The notes under the pieces: generated by a model | What the model saw: only the letters and a program-made list of their open reading frames with translations | Told to the model about the DNA's origin: nothing | The model's database searches: none | Made by a program: the position numbers and the translations under genes | Shown: piece by piece, positions 8,704 through 17,293 of the stretch | Numbering within the stretch: the first letter of the stretch is position 1 | Layout: each line of letters starts with the position of its first letter | Assembly: GCA_028287465.1 (NCBI GenBank) | Contig: JAQBPO010000023.1 | Location: 29,788 to 93,787, forward strand | Source of the DNA: Fibrobacterota bacterium | GTDB lineage: Bacteria > Fibrobacterota > Fibrobacteria > UBA11236 | DNA: 64,000 nt | Reading direction: 5' to 3'

Positions 8704-9998
8704 CGGATACGGTCAAGGCCGGAAAGCCCGGCCGATGCGGGTTCCTGTCCGCCATTACGGCCATCGCGGCCCTAGGCGGGCTCCTCCTTTCCGCCTGCCT
8801 GGAGGATCATCCGATCCTTTCCGGCTCCGACATATACGATGCCAAGCCGCTCCTCCGCGGGGACTCCGCCCTGAATGGTCTGGACAGCGTGGAGATCCAG
8901 TTGAAGGATCCCGCCGAGGCCTGGATGCTCCGGCTTTGGGGCGGCCCTCCCGATTCCCTGGAGCGGGCGCCCCGCTTCCTTTCCGACAAGAGCGGCTCCC
9001 TCATCATGATCGTGCGAGGCTTTTCGAGGGACGCCGGCCATTGCATGACCGAGACCTTCGCGCCAGGCAAGCCCGTGACCCTTGTCGATTCCTGCCCGCG
9101 CGGAACCGGCTCCGGCTCCCTCGTCGTCCTCTCCCAGAGCCCCAAGCAGGACACCACGGTCGGTATCGGCGATTCCGTTTCCTTCAGGGCCTTATTCGGG
9201 GGAGGCAGGAGGCCGTTGAACTATTCCTGGATCTGGAATTCGCCGGGTAAGGCCGATTCGTCCGCGGGCACGCTCTCATCGGGTTCCGCCTTCCAGGTCA
9301 CGCTTCCGTTCAACCTGCCGGGGACCTACACGTTTTCGTTGCAGGTCGTAAGCGATACGTCCCATTTCATATCAGTCTGGCGGATCAAGGTTGTGAACAG
9401 CCTCCTCAAGGTCGATGCCGGCCGCGACACGACCATCCTCTCGACGGATACCCTCTGGTTGAGCGGCAGACCGGCGGCCACGAACGGTTCCATCCTGAAG
9501 TCGGAATGGAAAATCGGGGACGGGCCTTTCCGGGCGGTCTCTTCGGGCGATACGTCCATCCAGGCTTCCCAACTCGAGGCCGTGAAGCATCCGGACTCGG
9601 TCAGCGTCCTAATGCCCATCCCGTGCATCTTCAGGGTAACCGATATCCTCGGAAACGTCGCCGAGGATACGATCCGGATCAGCATCCTCTTTTCCAAGGA
9701 TGCGAGTCTGGCCGGCCTGAAGACGTCGGAGGGCGCCTTGGAACCGGCCTTCAATCCCTTCGTGACGTCCTACCGTATCAAGGTTCCCCATGCCACGGCA
9801 AGCGTAATCCTGAAGGCGGCGGCCGAAAGCGGATCGGCCTCGATCGAATGGCCCCAATCCCAGGGCTTCAAGTTCGCGGAGTCCACCCTGGTCTATCTGC
9901 ACGATGGAGCCAACTCCGCGCCCCTGCGGGTGCGTGCCGAGGATCCCCGCTTCGGGTCGCTCATCGATATCGTCATCCTGCGGGACACCCTCCCATGA
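8700..9998 (+). CDS. Lipoprotein with PKD/Ig-like and cadherin-like domains
   Basis: 432 residues. A lipoprotein signal ends in LLSAC (Cys about residue 33). A middle region (residues about 145-225) has the alternating pattern of a PKD/Ig domain (YSWIWNSPGKADSSAG, LPGTYTFSLQVVSDT), a second Ig-like segment follows, and the last 100 residues (DASLAGLKTSEGALEPAFNP) match a cadherin-like beta-sandwich of the kind also present in the lipoprotein at the left edge. Probably anchored in the outer membrane. It overlaps both neighbours by 4 nt, so it is translationally coupled between the anti-sigma factor and the caspase-like protease. It may be a substrate, partner or tether of the protease; no family function is known. 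Confidence 0.85.
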   Translation: MTDTVKAGKPGRCGFLSAITAIAALGGLLLSACLEDHPILSGSDIYDAKPLLRGDSALNGLDSVEIQLKDPAEAWMLRLWGGPPDSLERAPRFLSDKSGSLIMIVRGFSRDAGHCMTETFAPGKPVTLVDSCPRGTGSGSLVVLSQSPKQDTTVGIGDSVSFRALFGGGRRPLNYSWIWNSPGKADSSAGTLSSGSAFQVTLPFNLPGTYTFSLQVVSDTSHFISVWRIKVVNSLLKVDAGRDTTILSTDTLWLSGRPAATNGSILKSEWKIGDGPFRAVSSGDTSIQASQLEAVKHPDSVSVLMPIPCIFRVTDILGNVAEDTIRISILFSKDASLAGLKTSEGALEPAFNPFVTSYRIKVPHATASVILKAAAESGSASIEWPQSQGFKFAESTLVYLHDGANSAPLRVRAEDPRFGSLIDIVILRDTLP

Positions 9999-11545
9999 AA
10001 ATCGCCATCGTCCTACTCCTCGCCATCTGGCTTCCCGGAAGCGCCATGGTCCGCATGGCCGTGGTCATAGGCAACAATATCGGCCTGGAAGACGATAAAC
10101 CCCTGCAATTCGCGACACGGGACGCGGAACAGGTGAACGCCGCCATGGAGCAGCTGGGCGGAATCGATAAGGGGCGCGGATACCTGCTGCTTGACCCGGA
10201 CGTCGCCAAGGTGATGTCGACGTTCGAGGACGCCCGCAGGACCATAGTCTCCCTGCGCAACGACGGCCAGAAGGTCCAATTGCTCATCTACTATTCCGGC
10301 CACGGCAGCGAAGAGGCCTTGCACCTGAACGGGGAGAAGCTCGCGCTCTCGCGCATCCGGGAATTCTTCCGGGAAATGGAGGCCGATCTCAAGATCCTCA
10401 TCGCGGATGCCTGTTTCAGCGGTTCGCTGATCCAGGCCAAGGGAGCCAAGCTGATCGATCCCGTGCCCGTCAAATACCAGGATGAGCTCAAGGTGAACGG
10501 CTCCGCCATCCTCACTTCCAGTTCTGCGGGCGAATTCTCCCAGGAGTCCAAGGAACTGCAGGGCTCCCTGTTCACCCATTATTTCCTCACCGCCATCCGA
10601 GGGGCGGGCGATGCCGACCGGGACGGAATGGTTTCGCTATGGGAGGCGTACAACTATACCCAGGCCGGCCTGCGCCGGAAACTGGCTTCGGTCAAGAACG
10701 TCAGCCAGAATCCCGAATTCGACATGGACCTGCGCGGATCCCAGAACGTGGTCCTGACCCGCGTGAACATGGGCCAGGCCTTCCTGGCCATAAGGAACGT
10801 TCCCGAAGGCCGCTACCGGATCCTGGAGTCGGTGAGCGCGCTCCAGATCGCGGAGATCAGCATCACCGATCCTGAAGGCACCGTGCTCGCGCTTCCGAAA
10901 GGATCCTACATGGTGTACCGCGGTTCCGGGCAGCGGGGAATGGCCGGTTACGCGGACCTTCGCAAATCGAGGACCGTAGAATTGGGCGCGTCCGATTTCG
11001 CTCCCGTACCCTTGGGCGCGCTATCCGCCAAGGGCATGGCCGAACGGGAGCGCACCGTATCGAATATCCGGAGCGGGTGGCATCTTGGTCTGGCACCGCG
11101 CTTCTACCCGGCCTTTCCGGGCCGCGACGTTTCGTCCATGGCCATGGACGCCTCCCTGCATCGCGGCCTTGGAGAATGGGCCGTCTCCGGGGCCTTCGCA
11201 TACCTTCCAGCTTACGTAAGCGAGGCCCGCTACGGCCGGTTCCGGCAGGAGGGCTTGGGGTTCTCGGCCGAAGGGACGCGTTATTGGCGCACCAGGTTCG
11301 CCGGTCTTTTCGCCGGTCCGCGCCTGGAAGCATGGATCCTGGAACAGACTTTCGACGGCAAGGACCTGGGGAGGGGAAACCTGCTGGGTACCTTCGCGGC
11401 GTTAGGCGCGGAAAGGCGCCTGTCGGGTGCCATGTCGTTGACGGCGTCCATGGCGCCCGGCCTGTTCTGGAGCGCCGACGTCAATCGCAACCTGCGGCGC
11501 GACCTGGCCGTTCCCTTTTCCCTGGCGTTGGGATGGGGTTGGTGA
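9995..11545 (+). CDS. Secreted caspase-like (peptidase C14) protein with predicted C-terminal beta-barrel
   Basis: 516 residues from the ATG that overlaps the preceding stop (ATGA). Residues 1-18 are a signal peptide. Residues about 20-245 are a caspase/metacaspase fold: AVVIGNNIG at the first strand, the catalytic His103 in IYYSGHGSEE and the catalytic Cys140 in LIADACFSGSL, followed by AILTSSSAGEFSQES and GSLFTHYFLTAIRGAGDADRDG. Residues about 260-345 are a linker domain with PEGRYRILE-type strands. The last 170 residues alternate aromatic and small residues (GLAPRFYPAF, WAVSGAFAYLPAY, RYWRTRFAGLFAGPRLEAW) and end FSLALGWGW, as in an outer-membrane barrel. Caspase fused to barrel under an ECF sigma factor is unusual. 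The protease fold is clear; the barrel is inferred from pattern. Confidence 0.88.
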   Translation: MKIAIVLLLAIWLPGSAMVRMAVVIGNNIGLEDDKPLQFATRDAEQVNAAMEQLGGIDKGRGYLLLDPDVAKVMSTFEDARRTIVSLRNDGQKVQLLIYYSGHGSEEALHLNGEKLALSRIREFFREMEADLKILIADACFSGSLIQAKGAKLIDPVPVKYQDELKVNGSAILTSSSAGEFSQESKELQGSLFTHYFLTAIRGAGDADRDGMVSLWEAYNYTQAGLRRKLASVKNVSQNPEFDMDLRGSQNVVLTRVNMGQAFLAIRNVPEGRYRILESVSALQIAEISITDPEGTVLALPKGSYMVYRGSGQRGMAGYADLRKSRTVELGASDFAPVPLGALSAKGMAERERTVSNIRSGWHLGLAPRFYPAFPGRDVSSMAMDASLHRGLGEWAVSGAFAYLPAYVSEARYGRFRQEGLGFSAEGTRYWRTRFAGLFAGPRLEAWILEQTFDGKDLGRGNLLGTFAALGAERRLSGAMSLTASMAPGLFWSADVNRNLRRDLAVPFSLALGWGW

Positions 11546-11573
11546 AGGATTCGTTTAGAAGGGAATGGGAACC

Positions 11574-11647
11574 TGGACGATACAGGACTCGAACCTGTGA
11601 CCCCTACCATGTCAAGGTAATACTCTAACCAGCTGAGCTAATCGTCC
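11574..11647 (-). tRNA. tRNA-Val (GAC anticodon)
   Basis: Read on the minus strand, the acceptor GGACGAT pairs with ATCGTCC, the anticodon stem TTACC/GGTAG encloses TTGACAT with anticodon GAC, and the T-arm is ACAGG-TTCGAGT-CCTGT. The 3' CCA is not encoded. It lies just after the caspase gene, on the opposite strand. Confidence 0.95.
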
Positions 11648-11845
11648 AGATTTCACGAACACCGGCTGACAAGGCCGGGCCCGACGGAGTCGGGGCAGGA
11701 AAATTAAATCCGGGACCTGCATCTGTCAATCTATCCGTGGAAATCGTCCTTCCGGAGGCCTCTGAAGGCGCGGCATTTCCCTGATCCCCGGGATTTGTAG
11801 ATTTCCATCCCTGTCGGGCCGGAAGGCCGGCGAACTTGAATCACA
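11648..11845. other. Upstream region of the biotin operon
   Basis: About 200 bp between tRNA-Val and bioD. It should contain both promoters. I looked for a BirA operator (TTGTAAACC-type inverted repeat) and did not find one. Confidence 0.4.
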
Positions 11846-12658
11846 ATGGCCAAAGCAATCTTCATAACCGGTACGGGCACGGATGTCGGCAAGACCGCCT
11901 TGAGCCTGGCCGTGCTCCTCTGGGCCCGGCAAAAGGGCCTGCGCGCCGCCTACCACAAGCCCATCCAGTCCGGCACCTACGCCTTCGGGCTCCCCCCACG
12001 GGAAGGCGGAATGCCGCAGGCGAGCGGGTTGCCGCAGGCGGGCAGATTGCAACAGGCGGGCGGGTTGCCGCAGGCGGGCAAGTTGCCGCAGGCGGGCGGG
12101 GACGCCGAATGGATCCTGGCCATGGCAGGCGGAGGGATATCCACCCACGTCACTTATCGGTTACGTATGCCCGCGTCCCCCCATCTGGCCGCCGAAGCGG
12201 AAGGCGTGACCATCGACATGGGCCGCATCCGCGGGGAAATCGAAAGCCTGCATTCCGGGCATGATCTGGTGGTGGTTGAAGGTTCCGGAGGGCCCGCGGT
12301 CCCCGTCAACCGCCAAGGCGCCACCCTGGCCCATCTCGCCGCGGAAATGGGCCTTCCCTCCCTGCTCGCCTGCTCCCCCGGGCTGGGAACCTTGCACCAT
12401 ACCTTGAGCACCCTCGCCTTCCTCAGGACCCTTTCGGCCCCGGTGGCCGGGTTCGCCTTCTGCCATCGCGAGGCCGCGCCATCCGCGCTCGCCGAGGACA
12501 ATCGCGCGACCTTGCAATCGCTCACCAGGCTGCCCTGGTTCGGAGCGCTCCCTTTTTCGGAACCCTTGGCGCGTTGCGAGGGTCCGACCCCGGCGGAAGC
12601 CGCGGCCTGGTACGCGCCGCTGACCCCGTCCCTGGAGGCCTGGTGGAAGCCGGAATGA
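11846..12658 (+). CDS. bioD: Dethiobiotin synthetase with tandem-repeat insertion
   Basis: 270 residues. The P-loop is FITGTGTDVGKT near the N-terminus, followed by HKPIQSG (substrate lysine loop), VVVEGSGGPAVPV (switch region) and the C-terminal base-binding part. The enzyme carboxylates 7,8-diaminopelargonate with ATP to form dethiobiotin. It is longer than the usual 220-230 residues because residues about 55-84 are five copies of a GLPQAG-like hexapeptide, inserted in the loop between KPIQSG and GDAEWI where E. coli BioD has a short linker. The core motifs are intact, so the enzyme is probably active. First gene of the operon; its stop overlaps the bioF start (ATGA). Confidence 0.93.
   Translation: MAKAIFITGTGTDVGKTALSLAVLLWARQKGLRAAYHKPIQSGTYAFGLPPREGGMPQASGLPQAGRLQQAGGLPQAGKLPQAGGDAEWILAMAGGGISTHVTYRLRMPASPHLAAEAEGVTIDMGRIRGEIESLHSGHDLVVVEGSGGPAVPVNRQGATLAHLAAEMGLPSLLACSPGLGTLHHTLSTLAFLRTLSAPVAGFAFCHREAAPSALAEDNRATLQSLTRLPWFGALPFSEPLARCEGPTPAEAAAWYAPLTPSLEAWWKPE
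12008..12097 (+). repeat. Five 18-bp tandem repeats inside bioD
   Basis: Five consecutive 18-bp units begin at 12008, 12026, 12044, 12062 and 12080. Units 2 and 4 are identical (GGGTTGCCGCAGGCGGGC) and the others differ by a few bases. The unit is a multiple of three and keeps the frame, adding G/R/K-L-P-Q-A-G hexapeptides. Copy-number change by slippage would lengthen or shorten a surface loop without breaking the gene. Confidence 0.95.
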
Positions 12659-13863
12659 ATCCGTTCCTGGAACCCCTCCGCAGCCTGGAGGCCCAGGACC
12701 GCTTGCGCGCGGTGACGGCGTTGGAAGGCCTGCCCGGCAAATACGTGCTCCGCGAAGGCCGACGATGCCTGAACCTGAGCTCGAACGATTACCTGGGCCT
12801 GTCCGGACATCCCAAGGTCAGGCAGGCGGGGGCGGATGCCGCGCTGGCCCTGGGCGCGGGCGCCGGCGGCTCCCGGTTGTTGGGGGGCGGCCTGGCCCTG
12901 CACCGCGAGTTGGAATCCGAAGTGGAACGCATCCGGCCCTTGGGCAAAGCGCTCCTCTTCAACACGGGATTCATGGCCAACCACGGGGTCATCCAGGCCC
13001 TGGCCCCGGTCCTGGGCCCCATATTCAGCGACAAGCTCAACCATGCCAGCGTGGCGGAGGCTTTGCGGTCCGTGCCCGGTCCATTCCATCGCTACCGCCA
13101 CCGGGACTTGGCCCACCTGGAATCCCTCCTCCAGTCCCACCTGGGAACGGGTGGCGCGCGTTCCGGGAATCTTCCGGGCCTCGTCTGCAGCGAAACCCTG
13201 TTCAGCATGGACGGGGACTTCGCCCCCCTGAAGGAACTCCTGGCCCTGCAGGCGCGTTATGGCTTCTACCTTTACCTGGACGAAGCGCATTCCACCGGAT
13301 GTTACCCCCGGTTCGTGGCCGATGCCCTGTCCGCGGGAATGGGCGAAGGCCCCGCAGAGGGCCGGATCCTCATCATGGGCACTTTCGGAAAGGCCTATGG
13401 CGGATTCGGCGCCTATGTCGCGGGAGCGCCTTCCCTGATCGATTACCTGGTCAATACGGCGCGCAGCTTCATCTTCAGCACGGCCCTGCCGCCCGCCGTG
13501 CTGGGCTCGGCCCTGCAGGCCATCAGGACCGCCGAAGAAGAAGGCTGGAGGCGGGAAAAACTCGCGGCCGTCGCCGCCTTCACCCGGGACCTGTTCCGCG
13601 GACGCGGCTTCGACATCGGGGCCAGTGAAAGCCATATCGTGCCCGTCATCGCGGGCTCCAACCGCGCGGCGGTGCGCCTATCCGCGGCCATGTACCACGC
13701 CGGTTACCATGTCCCTCCGGTCAGGCATCCAACGGTGCCGGAAGGAACGGCCCGCCTTCGCATCAACCTCACCTGTGAAATGGAAACCGCCGAAATCACG
13801 GCGCTGGCGGACGAGCTGTCCAGCGCCCTGGATGAAAGCGCGAACGAGGCCGGGGATGGGTGA
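12655..13863 (+). CDS. bioF: 8-amino-7-oxononanoate synthase
   Basis: 402 residues from the ATG overlapping the bioD stop. A PLP-dependent alpha-oxoamine synthase: NLSSNDYLGLSGHPKV, AGAGGSRLLGGGLALHRELE, NHASVAEALR, YLDEAHSTGC, and the PLP lysine at about residue 246 in MGTFGKAYGGFGAYV. It condenses pimeloyl-ACP with L-alanine, the first committed step of the biotin ring pathway. The close homologue 2-amino-3-ketobutyrate CoA ligase is excluded by the bio context. Its stop overlaps the next start by 8 nt. Confidence 0.94.
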   Translation: MNPFLEPLRSLEAQDRLRAVTALEGLPGKYVLREGRRCLNLSSNDYLGLSGHPKVRQAGADAALALGAGAGGSRLLGGGLALHRELESEVERIRPLGKALLFNTGFMANHGVIQALAPVLGPIFSDKLNHASVAEALRSVPGPFHRYRHRDLAHLESLLQSHLGTGGARSGNLPGLVCSETLFSMDGDFAPLKELLALQARYGFYLYLDEAHSTGCYPRFVADALSAGMGEGPAEGRILIMGTFGKAYGGFGAYVAGAPSLIDYLVNTARSFIFSTALPPAVLGSALQAIRTAEEEGWRREKLAAVAAFTRDLFRGRGFDIGASESHIVPVIAGSNRAAVRLSAAMYHAGYHVPPVRHPTVPEGTARLRINLTCEMETAEITALADELSSALDESANEAGDG

Positions 13864-14548
13864 TCCCGTTTTATGGCTCGGCGGCTGGGCTTCCGGATTG
13901 GCCTGCTGGCGTCGGGCCCTGGAATCCCTGTATCCGCGCCGCGAGCACACCTTCCTGGATTCGCACGCGGTCCTGGAGGAACCCGGACTCCTTGCCCTGG
14001 CCGCCGCCGGCCTTCCCCGCCAGGGAACCCTGGCGGCCTGGTCCATGGGGAGCCTGATCCTGCACAAGGCCCTTGCCGCGGGGGATTTCACGCCCGCCTG
14101 CCGGTTGATCTCCCTATCCCCCATCTTCGATTTCTGCACCGAGGGCGGACCATGGCCCAAAGCCGCCTTGATCCGGATGGCGCGACGGCTGCCCAGGGAA
14201 CGGGAAGCCGTATTGTCCGGATTCTGGAACCTGTCCAAGGGAAGCTCCCAGGTTACCCCGGCCCAGGAGGAGGCCTGGTCGCGCCAATCCGCAGGCTATG
14301 GGATGCCGGCCTTGCTCCAGGGACTGGAATTCCTGGGAGGCACGGTCGTGAAACGCGCCGAGCTTCCGGCATCGGAAAGGCACCTGTTCCTCGCAAGCCC
14401 GCAGGATCCCCTGTCTCCCACCCCGCGCGGCGTTTTCCCGGGCCGTGAGTGGCATGGTTACCCGCGAGGCCATCTCCCATTCCTGGACCATCCGGAGCTC
14501 CTGGGACCATTGCTCGACGGGGCCGGGCCCGCACCGGTCCTTCTATGA
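13856..14548 (+). CDS. BioH/BioG-type pimeloyl-ACP methyl ester esterase (alpha/beta hydrolase)
   Basis: 230 residues. It begins DPVLWLGGWASGLACWR, the oxyanion-loop strand typical of BioH-like enzymes. The nucleophile elbow is AAWSMGS, a likely Asp is in ASPQDPLSP and the His in RGHLPFLDHPELL, the same His-x-x-Phe context as BioH. It lies between bioF and bioC and overlaps both (8 nt and ATGA). This supports the role of removing the methyl group placed by BioC once pimeloyl-ACP has been built. Whether it is closer to BioH or to BioG cannot be decided by eye; the order bioF-esterase-bioC recalls the Bacteroidota arrangement with BioG. Confidence 0.82.
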   Translation: MGDPVLWLGGWASGLACWRRALESLYPRREHTFLDSHAVLEEPGLLALAAAGLPRQGTLAAWSMGSLILHKALAAGDFTPACRLISLSPIFDFCTEGGPWPKAALIRMARRLPREREAVLSGFWNLSKGSSQVTPAQEEAWSRQSAGYGMPALLQGLEFLGGTVVKRAELPASERHLFLASPQDPLSPTPRGVFPGREWHGYPRGHLPFLDHPELLGPLLDGAGPAPVLL

Positions 14549-15423
14549 CCTTCCACTCGCTGCGGTTCGATCGGGCCGCCTCCACCTATGGCGCCCATGC
14601 GCAAGTGCAGGAAGCCATGGCGGCGGACTTGATCGGATTGCTGCCCGATACGGAGATCCCCGCCATCAATGCGGGCGCAATCCTGGAAATGGGATGCGGA
14701 ACCGGGTTGTTCACCCGGCGGATCCGGGCGCGTTTCCCGGATGCCTCCATGACCGTTACCGATGCCGCGCCCCGGATGCTCGAAACCGCGCGCGCCGGCT
14801 TTAGAGGTTCCGTCGGATCGGGTATAGCCGGTTCATCCGGGCCGACAGCCGGACTGATGGGATGGAGCCTTTTCGATGCCTCGGGCCTCGCCTCAAGCGA
14901 TGCCCCCGGCTACGTCGCAGGCGAAACCGGGATTCCCGCGACCGTCCGGGCTTCGGCGCCATATGCCTTGGCGGCCAGCAGCGCCCTGGTGCAATGGTTC
15001 CCGGACCTCGTCCGGCATTTCACCATGACGGCTTCCCTTTTGGCCCCTTCCGGTTCCTACCTGGTATCCGGATTCGCCCGGGACAATTTCCCCGAACTCA
15101 ATTCCATCCTGGAAGAAACGCCGTTCGAATACCCGGAATACCCCGGTCACACGGGAACCGGGATCCGGGCCGCCGCGGCCGCCGCCGGCTTCAAGGTCGC
15201 CGCTTTCCGGGAGGACTCCCTGGAGGTCGTACTGCCTTCCGCCCAGGCGTTCCTGGATTCCATCCGCGGCATGGGCTCCGCCCGCCGGCCGGAAACGGAA
15301 AGGCCGCTGACGCGTACGCGCCTGCGGCACCTCCTCGATACGTATCAGGAACGTTACCCAAAGGCTGGGGGAGTCAGGGCGACCTGGAGGCCCTGGTACG
15401 CCTGGCTCCGCAAAACCGGCTGA
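14545..15423 (+). CDS. bioC: Malonyl-ACP O-methyltransferase
   Basis: 292 residues. Starts FHSLRFDRAASTYGAHAQVQ, the BioC N-terminal signature (RF..AA..Y...A.VQ), then the SAM-binding motif AILEMGCGTGLFTRRI and the acidic strand MTVTDAAPRM. It methylates malonyl-ACP so that fatty-acid synthase can build the pimeloyl chain. An extra, Gly/Ser/Ala-rich segment of about 35 residues (about 93-127) is inserted after the second Rossmann strand compared with E. coli BioC. Later motifs SSALVQWFPDL and YLVSGFARDNFPEL are normal. Last gene of the overlapping bioD-bioF-esterase-bioC unit; bioA and bioB are not in the window. Confidence 0.92.
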   Translation: MTFHSLRFDRAASTYGAHAQVQEAMAADLIGLLPDTEIPAINAGAILEMGCGTGLFTRRIRARFPDASMTVTDAAPRMLETARAGFRGSVGSGIAGSSGPTAGLMGWSLFDASGLASSDAPGYVAGETGIPATVRASAPYALAASSALVQWFPDLVRHFTMTASLLAPSGSYLVSGFARDNFPELNSILEETPFEYPEYPGHTGTGIRAAAAAAGFKVAAFREDSLEVVLPSAQAFLDSIRGMGSARRPETERPLTRTRLRHLLDTYQERYPKAGGVRATWRPWYAWLRKTG

Positions 15424-15473
15424 TCCGCCGCCCGTACCCTATGGGGTCCAGGTAGCGGATCCGGCGCCGATGT

Positions 15474-16448
15474 TCAGCCTTGGGGCTTCCGGGCGTAGTC
15501 TTCCATGCGGGACTCCGAGGACAGGAGCGCCTGGAAGTAGGCGATGGTCTTTTCCAGGCCCTGCTTGAGTTCGATCTTCGGGGTCCAGCCCAATTCCTTC
15601 TTGGCCAGGGAAATGTCCGGTTGGCGCTGCTTGGGGTCGTCGCTGGGGAGCGGCAGGGCGATGATCTTGCTCTTGCTCCCGGTCTGGGCGATGACCTGTT
15701 CGGCCAATTCCCGGATGGTGAATTCGTTGGGATTCCCGACGTTCACGGGTCCGACCATGGTGGGGTGCTCCATTAGCCTGATCATGCCGTCGACGAGATC
15801 GGAAACGTAGCAGAACGAGCGGGTCTGCGAACCATCCCCATAGATGGTGATATCCTTTCCCTGGAGAGCCTGCACGATGAAATTCGAAACCACCCGGCCG
15901 TCGTATGGATGCATCTTGGGGCCGTAGGTGTTGAAAATGCGGATGATGCGGATGTCCACCTTGTTCTGGCGCTTGTAATCGAAGAAAAGGGTTTCGGCCA
16001 CCCGCTTTCCCTCATCGTAACAGGAACGGATCCCGATGGGATTCACGTGCCCCCAGTACTCTTCCTTCTGCGGATGGATTTCCGGATCGCCGTAAACCTC
16101 GCTCGTGGACGCCTGCAGGACCCGGGCCTTGACGCGTTTGGCGAGGCCCAGCATGTTGATGGCTCCCATGACGCTCGTCTTGATGGTTTTCACGGGATTG
16201 TACTGGTAGTGCACGGGCGATGCCGGGCAGGCCAGGTTGTAGATCTGATCGACTTCCAGGAAGATCGGCATGGTCACATCGTGACGGATGAGCTCGAAAT
16301 TCCCGCGGCTGCGCAGGTGATCCACGTTGCGCTTGGCGCCGGTGAAATAGTTGTCCATGCAGACCACGTCATGGCCCTGCTCCACCAATCTCTCGCAGAG
16401 ATGCGAACCCAGGAATCCCGCTCCTCCCGTTACCAGAATCCTCTTCAT
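15474..16448 (-). CDS. UDP-glucuronate decarboxylase (UDP-xylose synthase), SDR family
   Basis: 324 residues. NAD-binding [19 protein letters not shown] at the N-terminus; [22 protein letters not shown] is diagnostic of UXS; catalytic motif SCYDEGKR (Tyr-x3-Lys); [20 protein letters not shown]. It converts UDP-glucuronate to UDP-xylose in the cytoplasm, a precursor for surface glycans. It starts 2 nt after the coaX stop, so it is the last gene of the PBP1-to-uxs run on this strand. It converges on bioC with only about 50 bp between them. Confidence 0.93.
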   Translation of the reverse strand: MKRILVTGGAGFLGSHLCERLVEQGHDVVCMDNYFTGAKRNVDHLRSRGNFELIRHDVTMPIFLEVDQIYNLACPASPVHYQYNPVKTIKTSVMGAINMLGLAKRVKARVLQASTSEVYGDPEIHPQKEEYWGHVNPIGIRSCYDEGKRVAETLFFDYKRQNKVDIRIIRIFNTYGPKMHPYDGRVVSNFIVQALQGKDITIYGDGSQTRSFCYVSDLVDGMIRLMEHPTMVGPVNVGNPNEFTIRELAEQVIAQTGSKSKIIALPLPSDDPKQRQPDISLAKKELGWTPKIELKQGLEKTIAYFQALLSSESRMEDYARKPQG

Positions 16449-16450
16449 TT

Positions 16451-17245
16451 CTATTTCCGTCCCTTCTTGTTCTTGCCGTCAAGCATGTGATTGATGCCGA
16501 TCAAGGTCAAATCCGGTTCCACCGCGTGGATGGCCTTGGAGCGCCCGCCCAACAACGGCGCCAATCCCCCCGTGGCGATCACGGAAGGCTTCCGCATCTC
16601 CTTTTCGGCGAAGATGGCCTTGAGCAGATATTCGACCTGGCCCAGGGTCCCCTGCAACATGCCGATGCGCAAGGCGTCATCCGTGGTTTTGCCTATCGCC
16701 TTATCGGTCCAGCGCAGCTCCACTTCGGAAAGCTTCGCCGCGCTTTGGGCCAGGCTACGCAAGGAACTCTGGATGCCGGGGCAGATGATGCCTCCCAGGT
16801 AGGCGTCGTCGGTGAATACGTCGTAGGTCGTTGCGGTGCCCAGATCGATGACCACCCCTTGCTTATACCCCAGGGCATGGGCGCCCAGGACGTTCGCCAG
16901 CCGGTCCGCGCCGATTTGGCGCGGGATTTCGTAATCCAGCCGCAGGCCCAGGCAATTCGAGAAATCCAGGACCTGGGGGGCCGACCCGAACACTTCTTCC
17001 AGGGCCCGCACCCAACTGTCGTCCAGGGCCGGCACCACGGAAGCCATCGCGGAAGCGCGGATGCCCTCGCGCTCCTTGTCGGAACGCATCAGGCCGTGTA
17101 GGGAGATGGCCAATTCATCGACCGTGGTGTCCTTGCGCGTTGCCAAGCGCCATCGGTGCCGGATCTCGCTCCCATCGAACAGGCCGATCACGGTATTGGT
17201 ATTGCCTATGTCCACGGCCAGCCGGAGGTCCTTGGGCTTAGCCAT
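16451..17245 (-). CDS. coaX: Type III pantothenate kinase
   Basis: 264 residues. ASKHA-fold motifs are all present: [17 protein letters not shown] (phosphate 1), [27 protein letters not shown] (phosphate 2) and a C-terminal [11 protein letters not shown]. It catalyses the first step of coenzyme A synthesis and is insensitive to CoA feedback in characterised members. It follows nadC by 48 nt, so two cofactor genes are paired, as in many bacteria. Confidence 0.95.
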   Translation of the reverse strand: MAKPKDLRLAVDIGNTNTVIGLFDGSEIRHRWRLATRKDTTVDELAISLHGLMRSDKEREGIRASAMASVVPALDDSWVRALEEVFGSAPQVLDFSNCLGLRLDYEIPRQIGADRLANVLGAHALGYKQGVVIDLGTATTYDVFTDDAYLGGIICPGIQSSLRSLAQSAAKLSEVELRWTDKAIGKTTDDALRIGMLQGTLGQVEYLLKAIFAEKEMRKPSVIATGGLAPLLGGRSKAIHAVEPDLTLIGINHMLDGKNKKGRK

Positions 17246-17293
17246 CCGGGTCCGCCGTTTTATCAGCCGGTATGGGGAATGGAAAACGGGTTT

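Noticed and set aside
11648..11845. BirA-type biotin operator upstream of bioD
   Set aside because: No TTGTAAACC/GGTTTACAA-like half-sites are present.
12008..12097. Short regularly repeated units that might suggest a CRISPR array
   Set aside because: The units are directly adjacent without spacers, are only 18 bp and keep the bioD reading frame.
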